Shown: positions 24,751 to 32,874 of the stretch, piece by piece
How positions within the stretch are numbered: position 1 is the first letter of the stretch
How the letters are laid out: every line of letters starts with the position of its first letter
Assembly: GCF_900090145.1 (NCBI RefSeq)
Contig: NZ_FMHI01000018.1
Span: 62,001-126,000 of the forward strand
From: Streptomyces sp. WMMB 322
Lineage (GTDB): Bacteria; Actinomycetota; Actinomycetes; Streptomycetales; Streptomycetaceae
Direction of reading: 5' to 3'
DNA length: 64,000 bases
Translations under genes and position numbers: made by a program
Notes under the pieces: generated by a model
Database searches by the model: none
What the model saw: the letters and a program-made list of their open reading frames with translations, nothing else
What the model was told of the DNA's origin: nothing

Positions 24751-25947
24751 TCACAGCGCCGAGCGGTTGCCGGTGTCGACGGCCCGGGTGGCCGCGGCGC
24801 CGCTCCGCGCGTGCTGCTGCACCTGTTCCGCGGTGAGCGCGTATCCGGTGCCGTTGTCGGTCGTCGAGCGGGCGAAGATCACCCCGAGGACCTTCCCGTC
24901 CTTGGACAGCAGCGGGCCGCCGGAGTTCCCGGGCCGGACGGTGGACCGTATGGCGTAGATGTCGCGGGTGCTGAGGTTGTCGCCGTAGATGTCCTGGCCC
25001 CGCGCCTCCACGCGCTGGGCGACGGCGGCCGCACGCAGATCGAGACTGCCGTTCTCCGGGTACCCGGCCACCACGCCGGGCGTTCCGCGCTCGGCGTTGC
25101 CCGCGAAGTCCAGGGCGGGTGCTTCCAGCCCGGGCACTGCGAGGACGGCGACGTCGGCGTTCGGATCGAATTCGACGACCCTCGCCTCGTAGCGCGGTCC
25201 GACGCCGCCCACCCGGACCGTCGGCTCCTCGACTCCGGCGACGACGTGGGCGTTGGTCATCACGCGCTGCTGCGTGTAGACGAAGCCGCTGCCTTCCTGC
25301 CCGCGGGCGCTTCCGTCGACGTCGGCGACTCCCTCCACCTTGACGGTGCTGCGCTTGGCGGCCTGGGTCGCGGCGGGGGTGACGGAGTCGCCGGACGGCT
25401 TGGCGACGGAGGTGCCGGGTTCGTGCTCGAAGGGGTTGAAGACCGGCGGGAAGCCCGCCGTCGTGAGCGCTCCCGTGGCGTCGTTGAACCAGGTGGCTGC
25501 CTGGTCGGGCATGCGGTCCTGGACGGTTCCGAGCACGACGGAGTTGCGGATGGCCTGGTTCAGCGTGGGCGAGGGCGACACGGACAGGGCGCTTGCCGCG
25601 ACCCATCCGACGACGAGTACGGCTATCGCGTTGACGGCCACGCCCCCCGCGCCGTCGGCCCATCGCACAGGGGTCCAGCTGAGCACCTCACGCAGCCGCC
25701 ACCCCAGCGGCGCGGCCACGGCCTGCCCCAGCGCCGCCGGTACGAGCACGGTCAGCAGCGCCACGACCGTGGCCTCCGTCGTGCCCGTCTGGACCCGCTG
25801 CAGTACGAACGGCAGGGCCCACACACCGATGACGGCTCCGCCGACGAAGCCGGCGAGCGAGACGAAGCCCGCGACGAGGCCGCGTTGATAGCCCGAAACG
25901 GAGAAAACCAGCACTGCGAGCAGCAACAGCACATCCAGCAGGTTCAC
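24751..25947 (-). CDS. MarP-like membrane-anchored serine protease (CvpA + trypsin-like domain)
   Basis: A 398-residue protein. The N-terminal 150 residues hold four membrane helices with the CvpA signature (VNLLDVLLLLAVLVFSVSGY). The C-terminal 220 residues form a trypsin-like protease: His in VMTNAHVVAG, Asp in DPNADVAVL and Ser in RPGNSGGPLL, facing the outside. This is the layout of mycobacterial MarP (Rv3671c), a periplasmic protease for acid and oxidative stress resistance. The GTG at 25947 follows AAGGGG and begins at the first helix. It stands alone. An envelope stress role is transferred from MarP, not shown here. Confidence 0.93.
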   Translation of the reverse strand: MNLLDVLLLLAVLVFSVSGYQRGLVAGFVSLAGFVGGAVIGVWALPFVLQRVQTGTTEATVVALLTVLVPAALGQAVAAPLGWRLREVLSWTPVRWADGAGGVAVNAIAVLVVGWVAASALSVSPSPTLNQAIRNSVVLGTVQDRMPDQAATWFNDATGALTTAGFPPVFNPFEHEPGTSVAKPSGDSVTPAATQAAKRSTVKVEGVADVDGSARGQEGSGFVYTQQRVMTNAHVVAGVEEPTVRVGGVGPRYEARVVEFDPNADVAVLAVPGLEAPALDFAGNAERGTPGVVAGYPENGSLDLRAAAVAQRVEARGQDIYGDNLSTRDIYAIRSTVRPGNSGGPLLSKDGKVLGVIFARSTTDNGTGYALTAEQVQQHARSGAAATRAVDTGNRSAL

Positions 25948-26354
25948 CGCACACCCCTTCTCGCCCCACTCGGGTAACTCATCGTGCTCATGTTGCGGCC
26001 CTGTCCTCCGATTGTGCCTCGCCTGCCTTCCGCATCTGCCCCCGGTCGCAGAACACACGCGAATCGGAGCAGGGTTGGTTCCGCATCACACACGCCCACG
26101 GCGCGGTCGTCCCGTTATGCGCTGTTATGCGCCTGCCAACGCCGGGCGGCTCCGGTTGATTCCGTGCTCGCCTCGGCGGTTGCCGATCTCACAGTCGACG
26201 GGGACAGCCCGCCGGCCCGCTCTCGTCAGCCGCCCTCATGGGGTCGAGGCGGCACCGGCGCAGCGGCGCACCGTAGTCGCCGCCTTCCGGGCCGCGGACA
26301 CAAAGCGCCGGGTGCGGGGCGGCTTCGCGCCCCGCACCCGGCGGTCGTTGCGGC
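25948..26354. other. Intergenic region, 407 bp
   Basis: This lies upstream of the MarP-like gene and downstream of the AMIN-like gene (both leftward). No gene is apparent. It contains a 10-bp direct repeat GTTATGCGCY GTTATGCGCC at about 26113-26132 and a moderately AT-rich segment near 26080-26150 that probably holds the MarP promoter. Confidence 0.45.
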
Positions 26355-26972
26355 TCAGCGGGAGGCGGCCCAGGTGTGGGCCACGTCGATGACGAGACGG
26401 TCGCCCAGTTCGAGCACCCGGAACGGCAGCCGCGCCCTGACGCCGAGCCCGAGCTGCGTCGTTCCCTCGAAGCTGGCGCCGAAGCGGGCGTCGCGGAAGG
26501 TCTTGTACCCCTTGAGGTTCACGCCCGGCAGCGGCTTGCCGCCCCGGCCCGGGTAGGTGGCCTCGTAGGTGTCCGGGTCGTAGGCCGGCGCCGTCGCCAC
26601 GATTTCCAGGACGGCGCCGCCGCCCACGTCGATGCGGCGGCCGGAGCCGTCCTGGTACAGCCTGTCGACGTAGCGCACCCGGTACGCCGGTGAACCGGCG
26701 GGCGTTCCCGGACGGACGTCGAGGACCATGCGGTCGTAGCAGTCGTGCCGCCCGGTCCTGACGTCGGTGAGCGGGCGCGTGCCCGTGCCGTGGCCTGCCT
26801 TCGGCACGCTCCCCCAGGTGACTCCGCAGCTCGCGGCGGCTGCCGGGGCGTGCGGTGCGGTCGTCGCGGCCCCGGCTCCGGCCCCGGCTCCGGCGGCGGT
26901 GGCCGCGGAGGTGGTGGCCAGGAGCCCCGCGCAGGTGAGCACGGTGGTGATGAGCAGTCTGGTCCGGCGCAT
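26355..26972 (-). CDS. Secreted AMIN-like domain protein
   Basis: A 205-residue exported protein. It begins MRRTRLLITTVLTCAGLLAT, a Sec signal ending near TTSAATAAG, followed by an Ala/Gly-rich linker. The folded region (about residues 50-205) has GRHDCYDRMVLDVRPGTPAG, a hallmark of the streptomycete AMIN-like family, and ends in LELGDRLVIDVAHTW. Two cysteines (SCGVTW and HDCYDR) could form one disulphide. The ATG at 26972 has AAGGGGG 7 nt upstream. AMIN-type domains mediate binding to cell-envelope polymers elsewhere; here that is only a suggestion. Confidence 0.82.
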   Translation of the reverse strand: MRRTRLLITTVLTCAGLLATTSAATAAGAGAGAGAATTAPHAPAAAASCGVTWGSVPKAGHGTGTRPLTDVRTGRHDCYDRMVLDVRPGTPAGSPAYRVRYVDRLYQDGSGRRIDVGGGAVLEIVATAPAYDPDTYEATYPGRGGKPLPGVNLKGYKTFRDARFGASFEGTTQLGLGVRARLPFRVLELGDRLVIDVAHTWAASR

Positions 26973-27300
26973 TCTGGCCCCCTTGTCGTGCATTTGCTGT
27001 GGCATGAGGCTAGACCCTCGAAAAGGCGGCAGAGTTGTACGAATCAGATTCAACAGAATCGGATGACGAAAAAGGATGTACGGCGCACATCGACGCGCCC
27101 CGGACTCCGCGCCTGAGCCCCCTCTTACCGCCACCTTAACGGCACCATAAGGATGGGCAGTTGGGGCTTCCGGGCATCGAAAGGGCAGCTGAGCGCGGCT
27201 AGCGTGCTGAGGCATACAGCACCGGCCCGGCCCGCCCGGCACCACCGGGGCGCGCGGGGCGCGGGCGACACGCACGCCCCCCACACCCAGGAGCCCCAAG
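26973..27300. other. Divergent promoter region between AMIN-like gene and LPMO gene, 328 bp
   Basis: The left part (26990-27075) is strikingly AT-rich for this genome. It includes GAATCAGATTC, a 5-bp inverted repeat, and a second nearby GAATC, which may be an operator for the leftward gene. The right part carries TAACGGCACCATAAGG and a TAGCGT box near 27201 upstream of the LPMO gene. I cannot assign exact start sites. Confidence 0.45.
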
Positions 27301-28293
27301 ATGTCCGCTCGTCGCTCGGTCGCACGCATGGCCGCTCTCGGAGCCGTGCCGCTCGCGCTCTCCATGGCGGGGGCGGCACCCGCCGCAGCTCACGGATCGA
27401 TGACGGACCCGGTGAGCCGCGTGTCCGCCTGTTTCGCGGAAGGGCCGGAGAATCCCCGGTCCGCCGCGTGCAAGGCGATGGTGAAGACCGGCGGCACCCA
27501 GCCGCTCTACGACTGGAACGAGGTCAACATCCCGGACGCGGCCGGCAGGCACAAGCAGATCATCCCGGACGGGAAGCTGTGCAGCGCGGGACGTGCCAAG
27601 TACAAGGGCCTGGACCTGCCGCGAAAGGACTGGCCGGCGTCGGAGATGGCCGCCGGTGAGCACGCCTTCTCCTACAAGTCGACGGCTCCGCACAAGGGCA
27701 GCTTCGAGCTCTACATCACCCGGCCCGGCTACGACCCGTCCGAGCCGCTGAAGTGGTCGGACCTGGAGTCCGAGCCGTTCGCGAAGGTCAAGGACCCCCG
27801 GCTCGTGGGCGGGGAGTACAAGTTCAAGGGCGAGGTGCCCAAGAGGTCGGGCCGCCATCTGATCTACAGCGTCTGGCAGCGCTCCGACAGCCCCGAGGCG
27901 TTCTACGCCTGTTCCGACGTCACCTTCGCCGGCGGGAAGGGCGCGGCCGGCCCCGAGCGGAAGGCCGCTTCGGCGGACGGCCCCGCCGCTCCGGACGACT
28001 CGCAGATCGAGGCGGGCGCCGCCAGGTCGACCGTGGAGCACGGCGGCCGCGGCAACCCGTCGGCCGGCGAGCACAGCGCTCACGGCAGCGACGTGAGCAC
28101 CAGGGCCGGGCGCTCCTCGCACAACGCCCCCGGTACGAGGAGCGCCGGACAGGCTGACCGGCTCGCCGAGACCGGCGACGACGGCACGACGACGGACATC
28201 GCGCTCGCCGGCGCGGGCGTCCTCGTCATCGGTGCGGCGCTGATGTGCCTCAGTGCCCGCCGCCGTGACCTCGGCCGCCGCGGCAGCAGCTGA
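27301..28293 (+). CDS. Cell-wall-anchored lytic polysaccharide monooxygenase (AA10/CBM33)
   Basis: A 330-residue protein. The signal peptide (residues 1-30) ends APAAA, so the mature chain begins with His31 of HGSMTDPVSR, the copper-brace histidine. The second brace histidine is His121 in AAGEHAFSYK. YDWNEVNIPDAAGRHKQIIP and a C-terminal EAFYACSDVTF complete the AA10 domain (to about residue 220). A linker rich in Ser, Gly and His follows. The C-terminus has LAETG (288-292), a hydrophobic segment and RRRDLGRRGSS, a sortase-E type anchor. The enzyme should oxidatively cleave chitin or cellulose at the cell surface. CAGGAG precedes the ATG. Confidence 0.94.
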   Translation: MSARRSVARMAALGAVPLALSMAGAAPAAAHGSMTDPVSRVSACFAEGPENPRSAACKAMVKTGGTQPLYDWNEVNIPDAAGRHKQIIPDGKLCSAGRAKYKGLDLPRKDWPASEMAAGEHAFSYKSTAPHKGSFELYITRPGYDPSEPLKWSDLESEPFAKVKDPRLVGGEYKFKGEVPKRSGRHLIYSVWQRSDSPEAFYACSDVTFAGGKGAAGPERKAASADGPAAPDDSQIEAGAARSTVEHGGRGNPSAGEHSAHGSDVSTRAGRSSHNAPGTRSAGQADRLAETGDDGTTTDIALAGAGVLVIGAALMCLSARRRDLGRRGSS

Positions 28294-28367
28294 CACATGC
28301 TCGTAGGATGCGGATACGAGCAGGACAGGGACGGAACCTGCGTGCCCTGCGGGGAAGGTGAGGCAGG

Positions 28368-29012
28368 GTGGAGCATGTGGAACCGCCGCCGGCGACGCGG
28401 GAAGTCACTTCGGAGGCCGAGCTGCGAGCACTGCTGGGCGAGCCCGCCCCGCATGCGGCGCGGAAGGTCCGGAGCACGCTGCACGCGCTGGACCGGGAGT
28501 GGCTTGCACACTCGCCGCTGTGTCTGATCGCCACGTCGGGCACCGACGGCTCGTGCGACGTGTCGCCGAAGGGCGATCCGCCCGGTTTCGTCAAGGTGCT
28601 CGACGAGCGCACCCTCGCCATCCCCGACCGCCCGGGCAACAGGCGTGCCGACGGGTTCCGCAACATCCTCCGGAACCCGCACGTCGGACTCATCCACCTG
28701 CTGCCCGGACGCGGCGACACGCTGCGCATCAACGGCAGGGCACGGATCGTTCGCGAGGCGCCGTTCCTGGAGGAGATGACGGTCCGGCGGAACACGCCGG
28801 TGCTCGCGCTGGTGGTGGAGATCGAGGAGGTCTACTTCCACTGCTCCAAGGCGTTCCTGCGCTCCGCCGCCTGGGACCCCGCCACCTGGGAGCCCGGGGC
28901 GCTCCCGGCGCGGGCGAGGATCTCCAAGACCCTGGAGCGCCAGGAGGACCCGCTGGAGGTGCTCGAGGAGCACTACGGTCAGGCGTACGCGGAGAAGCTC
29001 TACCAGTGGTGA
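28368..29012 (+). CDS. FMN-dependent PPOX-type flavoprotein (MSMEG_1061-like)
   Basis: A 214-residue member of the pyridoxamine-phosphate-oxidase-like split-barrel family. Characteristic stretches are SPLCLIATSGTDGSCDVSPK and LAIPDRPGNRRADGFRNILR, then LLPGRGDTLRINGRARIVRE, matching the MSMEG_1061 subgroup rather than a true pyridoxamine oxidase. Such proteins use FMN or F420 for redox of small substrates. The GTG at 28368 follows GGTGAGG. It starts 74 bp after the LPMO stop and ends at a very strong terminator. Whether it is functionally linked to the LPMO, for instance as a reductant, is unknown; it has no export signal. Confidence 0.88.
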   Translation: MEHVEPPPATREVTSEAELRALLGEPAPHAARKVRSTLHALDREWLAHSPLCLIATSGTDGSCDVSPKGDPPGFVKVLDERTLAIPDRPGNRRADGFRNILRNPHVGLIHLLPGRGDTLRINGRARIVREAPFLEEMTVRRNTPVLALVVEIEEVYFHCSKAFLRSAAWDPATWEPGALPARARISKTLERQEDPLEVLEEHYGQAYAEKLYQW

Positions 29013-29013
29013 C

Positions 29014-29061
29014 GTGACGGACGGCGGGGCCCGCCCGGAAGCGGGCCCCGCCGTCCGTCAC
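29014..29061. terminator. Bidirectional terminator, perfect 21-bp stem
   Basis: Arms 29014-29034 and 29041-29061 are perfectly complementary over 21 bp, with the 6-nt loop CCGGAA. It sits directly after the PPOX stop and 15 bp before the stop of the convergent lipase gene. No T-run follows. It should terminate or stabilise both transcripts. Confidence 0.9.
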
Positions 29062-29076
29062 GCGCCGGCTCTCCGG

Positions 29077-30066
29077 TCAGGAGGTGCAGGTCGTGGGTTC
29101 GGCGTTGGCGGGGTCGAGGGCGTTTGCCGTCTCGTGGAAGGCCAGCCTGTCGAAGAGGCCCACGGCCAGGTGTTCGGAGATGTCGGCCGGGCACAGGTCC
29201 TGAAGCGTGACGTTGTTGACGTCCGGGCCCTCCAGGAACTGCGACTTGTAGGGCGTCACGATCTGGTCGTACTTCGTCGCGATCACCGTGTACTTCACGC
29301 CCGGCAGGGTGTCGCCGCCTTCGTTGAGGCGGTTGATGAAGTCCGAGCCCTTCTTCTGCTGCATGAGCGACGGCGCGAGCCCGTCGACGGCGTCACCGAG
29401 GCCGGGGATCAGGTCGACGAGTCCGGTGAGCCCGCTCAGCGTGGTGCCGTGGTTGCTGGGAGCGATCCCGACGAGGGCGTTCACCTTCTCCGCTCCGTCG
29501 AGGAACTTCATATAATAGCGGGGCATCATGCCGCCCTGCGAGTGGCCGACGATGTCGACCTTGCCGGTTCCCGTCGCGTCGAGGACCTTGTCGACGAAGG
29601 TGTCGAGCTGGGCGGCGGAATCCTCGATCGGGCCCAGGCCGTGCAGCAGCGGAATGCCGTTGTACTGGCCGTAGTCGAGGGAGAAGACGCAGTAGCCGCG
29701 CTTCTTCAGGTAGGGCGCGAGACCGAGCCAGTTGTCGATCTTGTTGCCGCCGGTGCCGTGCACGAGCACGACGGGGCGGGGGTGTTTCTCCGACGGCTTG
29801 CACTCGTAGTCGTTCCAGCCGCCCTTCGCCTCGCCGGCCGCGAGTCCGCCGGCAGCGGGCTTGTCGGCGAGCCGGGCCTGCCCGCCGGCGTCCGCGTCTG
29901 CGGCGGTGTCCTTCTCTGCGGACGTCTTGGCATCCGGAGTGGACGTGCCCGACGCGGAGGCCTCCGAAGCAGAGGCACCTGAGGCCGTGAGGGGGAGGGC
30001 CGTCATGACGATCGCGGTCGCCGCAGCGACTGCCGGGGCATAGGGGTGCTTCCAGGACAGTTTCAC
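29077..30066 (-). CDS. Secreted triacylglycerol lipase (alpha/beta hydrolase, lipase class 2 type)
   Basis: A 329-residue exported esterase/lipase. The N-terminus (VKLSWKHPYAPAVAAATAIV) is a signal peptide, followed by a Ser/Ala/Asp-rich stretch to about residue 70. The catalytic core has the oxyanion HGTGGNKIDNW, nucleophile elbow GHSQGGMMPRYY, Asp in ATKYDQIVTP and His in DISEHLAVGLFDRLAF. Two cysteines at the end (CPADI and TTCTS) are likely disulphide-bonded. The GTG at 30066 has GAGGAG 7 nt upstream, and only this start gives a proper signal peptide. The 5' region carries G-tracts on the other strand. Confidence 0.93.
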   Translation of the reverse strand: MKLSWKHPYAPAVAAATAIVMTALPLTASGASASEASASGTSTPDAKTSAEKDTAADADAGGQARLADKPAAGGLAAGEAKGGWNDYECKPSEKHPRPVVLVHGTGGNKIDNWLGLAPYLKKRGYCVFSLDYGQYNGIPLLHGLGPIEDSAAQLDTFVDKVLDATGTGKVDIVGHSQGGMMPRYYMKFLDGAEKVNALVGIAPSNHGTTLSGLTGLVDLIPGLGDAVDGLAPSLMQQKKGSDFINRLNEGGDTLPGVKYTVIATKYDQIVTPYKSQFLEGPDVNNVTLQDLCPADISEHLAVGLFDRLAFHETANALDPANAEPTTCTS

Positions 30067-30113
30067 TGCCGTCTCCTCGTGGAGTGAGGGGGCGTTTTCC
30101 TGTGGCGCCTCGT

Positions 30114-30183
30114 GGGGGGTGGTGCAGATGGTGCGTGGGGGGTCGCGCGTGGGGGGTGGTGGCTGTGTGGTGGCGATGGGGGG
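30114..30183 (+). repeat. Four G6 tracts, potential G-quadruplex
   Basis: Runs of six G lie at 30114-30119, 30137-30142, 30151-30156 and 30178-30183, embedded in TGGGGGGTGGTG-like repeats. They are in the leader of the leftward lipase gene (C-rich in its mRNA) and upstream of the rightward RNA methyltransferase. Four long G-runs with short loops are the classic pattern for a G4 structure in the single-stranded + strand. Confidence 0.6.
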
Positions 30184-30198
30184 TGAGGCAGACCACAT

Positions 30199-30216
30199 TT
30201 GACGAAGTCACGTCAA
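30199..30216. promoter_or_regulatory. Inverted repeat in the lipase / RNA methyltransferase promoter region
   Basis: TTGACG, spacer AAGTCA, CGTCAA: 6-bp arms in an AT-rich island (followed by TTAACGC). TTGACG reads as a -35 hexamer in both directions. It may be an operator between the divergent lipase and methyltransferase genes, or two abutting -35 boxes. Neither direction has a convincing -10. Confidence 0.4.
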
Positions 30217-30329
30217 TTAACGCAGCGGTAACTTGGGAGGGCCATAAGCGTGCCTGTGAAGATTCAGTGACCGTCGCGCTCTTGTGTAGGCTGCCGCCGC
30301 AGCACGAAGACACGAGCGGAGGAAGTCCC

Positions 30330-31154
30330 CTGGTTCAGAAGATCACCTCCCGCAACGCCCGCTTCCAGCAGTGGCAGTCGCTGCTGACCAACCGGAACAA
30401 GCGCCTGCGCGCACGGGAGTTCCTCGTCCAGGGAGTCCGCCCCGTCACGGTCGCCGTCGAACGCGGCTGGCCGGTACGGGCGTTGATCCACTCGGCCCGC
30501 CGGCCGCTCTCGCGCTGGGCGGAGGACCTGCTGCGCACCGTCCGCGCGGAACAGGTCGCGATGGCCCCCGAACTCCTCGCCGAACTCGGCGGGAAGGACG
30601 AGAGCGCACCCGAGGTCGTCGCGGTGCTCGAGATGCCGGAGGACGACCTGTCCCGCATCGGCGTGGACGAGGACTTCCTCGGCGTGCTCTTCGACCGCCC
30701 CTCCGGCCCCGGCAACATCGGCACGGTGATCCGCTCCGCCGACGCCTTCGGGGCGGCAGGCGTGATCGTGACCGGTCACGCCGCCGACGTCTACGACCCC
30801 AAGTCGGTGCGGGCCAGCACCGGTTCGCTCTTCGCACTGCCCGCGGTGCGGGTGCCCTCGCAGCGTGAGGTCGTCGCGTGGCTGGAGCGGCACAGGGCGC
30901 TCGGAGGGCACGTCACGGTCGTGGGAACCGACGAGGACGGCACGACGGATCTCTTCGACGCCGATCTGACCGGCCCCGTACTGCTCCTCGTCGGGAACGA
31001 GACCGCCGGGCTCAGTGCGGCCTGGCGCCAGTTGTGCGATCTCACGGTGCGCATCCCGATGAGCGGATCGGCCAGTTCACTCAACGCCGCCGGCGCCGCG
31101 ACCGCCGTGCTGTACGAGGTCTCGCGGCAGCGCATCGCCGCCCGGCGCCGCTGA
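30330..31154 (+). CDS. TrmH/SpoU family RNA 2'-O-methyltransferase, probable CTG start
   Basis: A 274-residue SPOUT enzyme. The N-terminal substrate-binding part is ITSRNARFQQWQSLLTNRNK, and the SpoU catalytic motifs follow: FDRPSGPGNIGTVIRSADAF, LLLVGNETAGLSAAW and IPMSGSASSLNAAGAATAVL. It methylates ribose 2'-OH of rRNA or tRNA. No ATG, GTG or TTG lies at the natural N-terminus. A perfect GGAGGA ends 7 nt before a CTG at 30330 that would give MVQKITSRN. A GTG at 30267 is the alternative, but it would precede a TAGGCT box and lacks a ribosome site. Confidence 0.9.
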   Translation: MVQKITSRNARFQQWQSLLTNRNKRLRAREFLVQGVRPVTVAVERGWPVRALIHSARRPLSRWAEDLLRTVRAEQVAMAPELLAELGGKDESAPEVVAVLEMPEDDLSRIGVDEDFLGVLFDRPSGPGNIGTVIRSADAFGAAGVIVTGHAADVYDPKSVRASTGSLFALPAVRVPSQREVVAWLERHRALGGHVTVVGTDEDGTTDLFDADLTGPVLLLVGNETAGLSAAWRQLCDLTVRIPMSGSASSLNAAGAATAVLYEVSRQRIAARRR

Positions 31155-31254
31155 CCTGGCCCGGACACGGCCCACCACGGGACCACCCGCCCGGCCGGCC
31201 CCCTCTCGCCGGTTGCTGCGGAATGCCCGGCGGGTTCAGCCGGTTTGCTCCGTC

Positions 31255-31713
31255 ATGAGCCGACCTCCGGGACCGCGCGTCCTGTCCGAAGAAGACCTCT
31301 CAGCCCTGCTGGGCGCTCAGCACTTCAGCATCCTGGCCACCAACAGGCGCAGCGGCCACCCGCACCTGACCACCATGGTGCACAGCTGGGACCCGGAGTC
31401 CCGCGTCGTGCGTTTCTTCACCACCGCCGACCGCGTCAAGGTGAAGCACCTGCGGCGCGATCCGCGTGCGGCCGTCCATGTTCCCGGTGAAGACGTGTGG
31501 TCCTTCGCCGTCGGCGAGGGCGAGGCGGAGGTCTCGGAGATCACGACGACGCCCGGCGACGCCGTCGGCAGGGAAGTGCTCTCGATACTCCCGGAGCCGA
31601 TGAGACCGGCGGATGAACGCGCGTTCCTGGAACAGCTGGTGGAGGAGCGCCGGGTGGTGATCCGGCTGAAGGTGAACCGCTTGTACGGGACGGCTCTCGA
31701 CGTCGACGGATGA
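31255..31713 (+). CDS. PPOX class F420/FMN-dependent enzyme
   Basis: A 152-residue split-barrel flavoprotein. LLGAQHFSILATNRRSGHPH and then RVVRFFTTADRVKVKHLRRD are the standard actinobacterial F420-type PPOX signature. Relatives reduce quinones, biliverdin or other conjugated substrates using F420H2. The ATG at 31255 begins shortly before the core and the size fits the family (130-160). It lies 100 bp behind the RNA methyltransferase on the same strand and converges on the imuB-like gene. No specific substrate can be assigned. Confidence 0.92.
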   Translation: MSRPPGPRVLSEEDLSALLGAQHFSILATNRRSGHPHLTTMVHSWDPESRVVRFFTTADRVKVKHLRRDPRAAVHVPGEDVWSFAVGEGEAEVSEITTTPGDAVGREVLSILPEPMRPADERAFLEQLVEERRVVIRLKVNRLYGTALDVDG

Positions 31714-31746
31714 TCATCGCCCGCCACGACCCGGGCCGGACAGGCC

Positions 31747-32874
31747 CTAAGCCGCGTCGAACAGCCCCGCCGGGTGCGCCGCGGCCGCGCCGAACCGCAG
31801 GCGGGCCCGGTCCGCCGCCGCCTCGGCGCGCCTGGCCTTCTCCTCACGGGCGTCCAGGGACAGCTGCAGGGAGGCGAGTTCGGCCGGCATCAGCTCCTCC
31901 GCGCGCAGGGCCACCGCGCGCACGCGGGCCCGCTGCAGCCCGAGCCCGTCGTGCATGGCGTAGGCGGCAGCGGTCAACGCCGGGGTGTGCGCGGAGGGTT
32001 CGGCGAGCGTGCGGGTGCGCGTGGTGACGGAGCGGTCGGCGTAGCGGACGGTGAGGGTCAGCGCGCGGGCCACCTGCCCGCCGGTGCGCATACGGAAGCC
32101 CAGGTCGTCGGCGAGGGTGAGCAGCGCGCGGCGGCGCTCGCCCGGGTCGGTCTCGTCCCGGGCGAAGCGGAGTTCGGAGCTCTCCGAACGCGCCGGTTCA
32201 TCGGGAACCACCGGTGTCGGGTCGATGCCGCGGGCCCGCTCCCGCAGGAGGCGTCCGGTCCTCGCGCCGAGGAGGCGCTGCAGGGTGGCGGGCGGGGCGC
32301 CGGCGACGCGGCCGACGGTGTCCAGGCCGTACGAGCACAGGGTGCGAGCGGTCGCCGGGCCGACGCCGTGCAGGGCCGCGACGGGCTTGCCTGCCAGGAA
32401 AGCGGCGGTCTCCTCCGGCCGCACGACCCGGACCGCACCCGCGGGCCCGGAGTGCGCGGCCATCCTCGCGAGCAGCGGGTTGACGGCGACGCCGACGGTG
32501 CAGTCGGTGCCGTACAGGGCCAGCGACCGGAGACGGATGAGCCGGGCCAGCCCGGGCGCGTCCCGGTCGAAGTAGCGCAGCGCGCCCCGTACGTCGGCGA
32601 GCGCGGCATCCGGCGGCAGCGCCTGCACGACGGGGGTGAAGCCGGCGAGAAGGCCGAGGAGCACGGGGAACTCCGGGCGGCCCTCGTCCGTCTGCCGGTC
32701 TCCGGTCCCGAAGTGGACGTACAGCACGCGCAGTTGTGCGCCGTCCACGACCTGTCCGCGGTGGCCGCCGCCTCCGCCCGGTTCGCCGGGGCCGCCCTGC
32801 TCGCCGTATCCGCTGCGGCCGCTGTGTCTGCCGGGTCCGCCCGGTCCGCTGTGCTCCTCGCCGTGCTCGCTCAT
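31747..32874 (-). CDS. ImuB-like Y-family DNA polymerase homologue lacking the catalytic acids
   Basis: A 375-residue Y-family protein. The DinB/UmuC palm and HhH regions are visible (LARMAAHSGPAGAVRVVRPE, then AALHGVGPATARTLCSYGLD, then the little finger). The position of the first catalytic Asp (DMDAFFA in DinB) reads VLYVHFG, and the second acidic motif is absent, so it is predicted inactive as a polymerase. A LQLSLD near the C-terminus may be a weak beta-clamp motif. This is the ImuB profile, the hub of the DnaE2 mutasome. Its ATG overlaps the dnaE2 stop by 4 nt. The N-terminal 40 residues are Gly-rich. Confidence 0.88.
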   Translation of the reverse strand: MSEHGEEHSGPGGPGRHSGRSGYGEQGGPGEPGGGGGHRGQVVDGAQLRVLYVHFGTGDRQTDEGRPEFPVLLGLLAGFTPVVQALPPDAALADVRGALRYFDRDAPGLARLIRLRSLALYGTDCTVGVAVNPLLARMAAHSGPAGAVRVVRPEETAAFLAGKPVAALHGVGPATARTLCSYGLDTVGRVAGAPPATLQRLLGARTGRLLRERARGIDPTPVVPDEPARSESSELRFARDETDPGERRRALLTLADDLGFRMRTGGQVARALTLTVRYADRSVTTRTRTLAEPSAHTPALTAAAYAMHDGLGLQRARVRAVALRAEELMPAELASLQLSLDAREEKARRAEAAADRARLRFGAAAAHPAGLFDAA

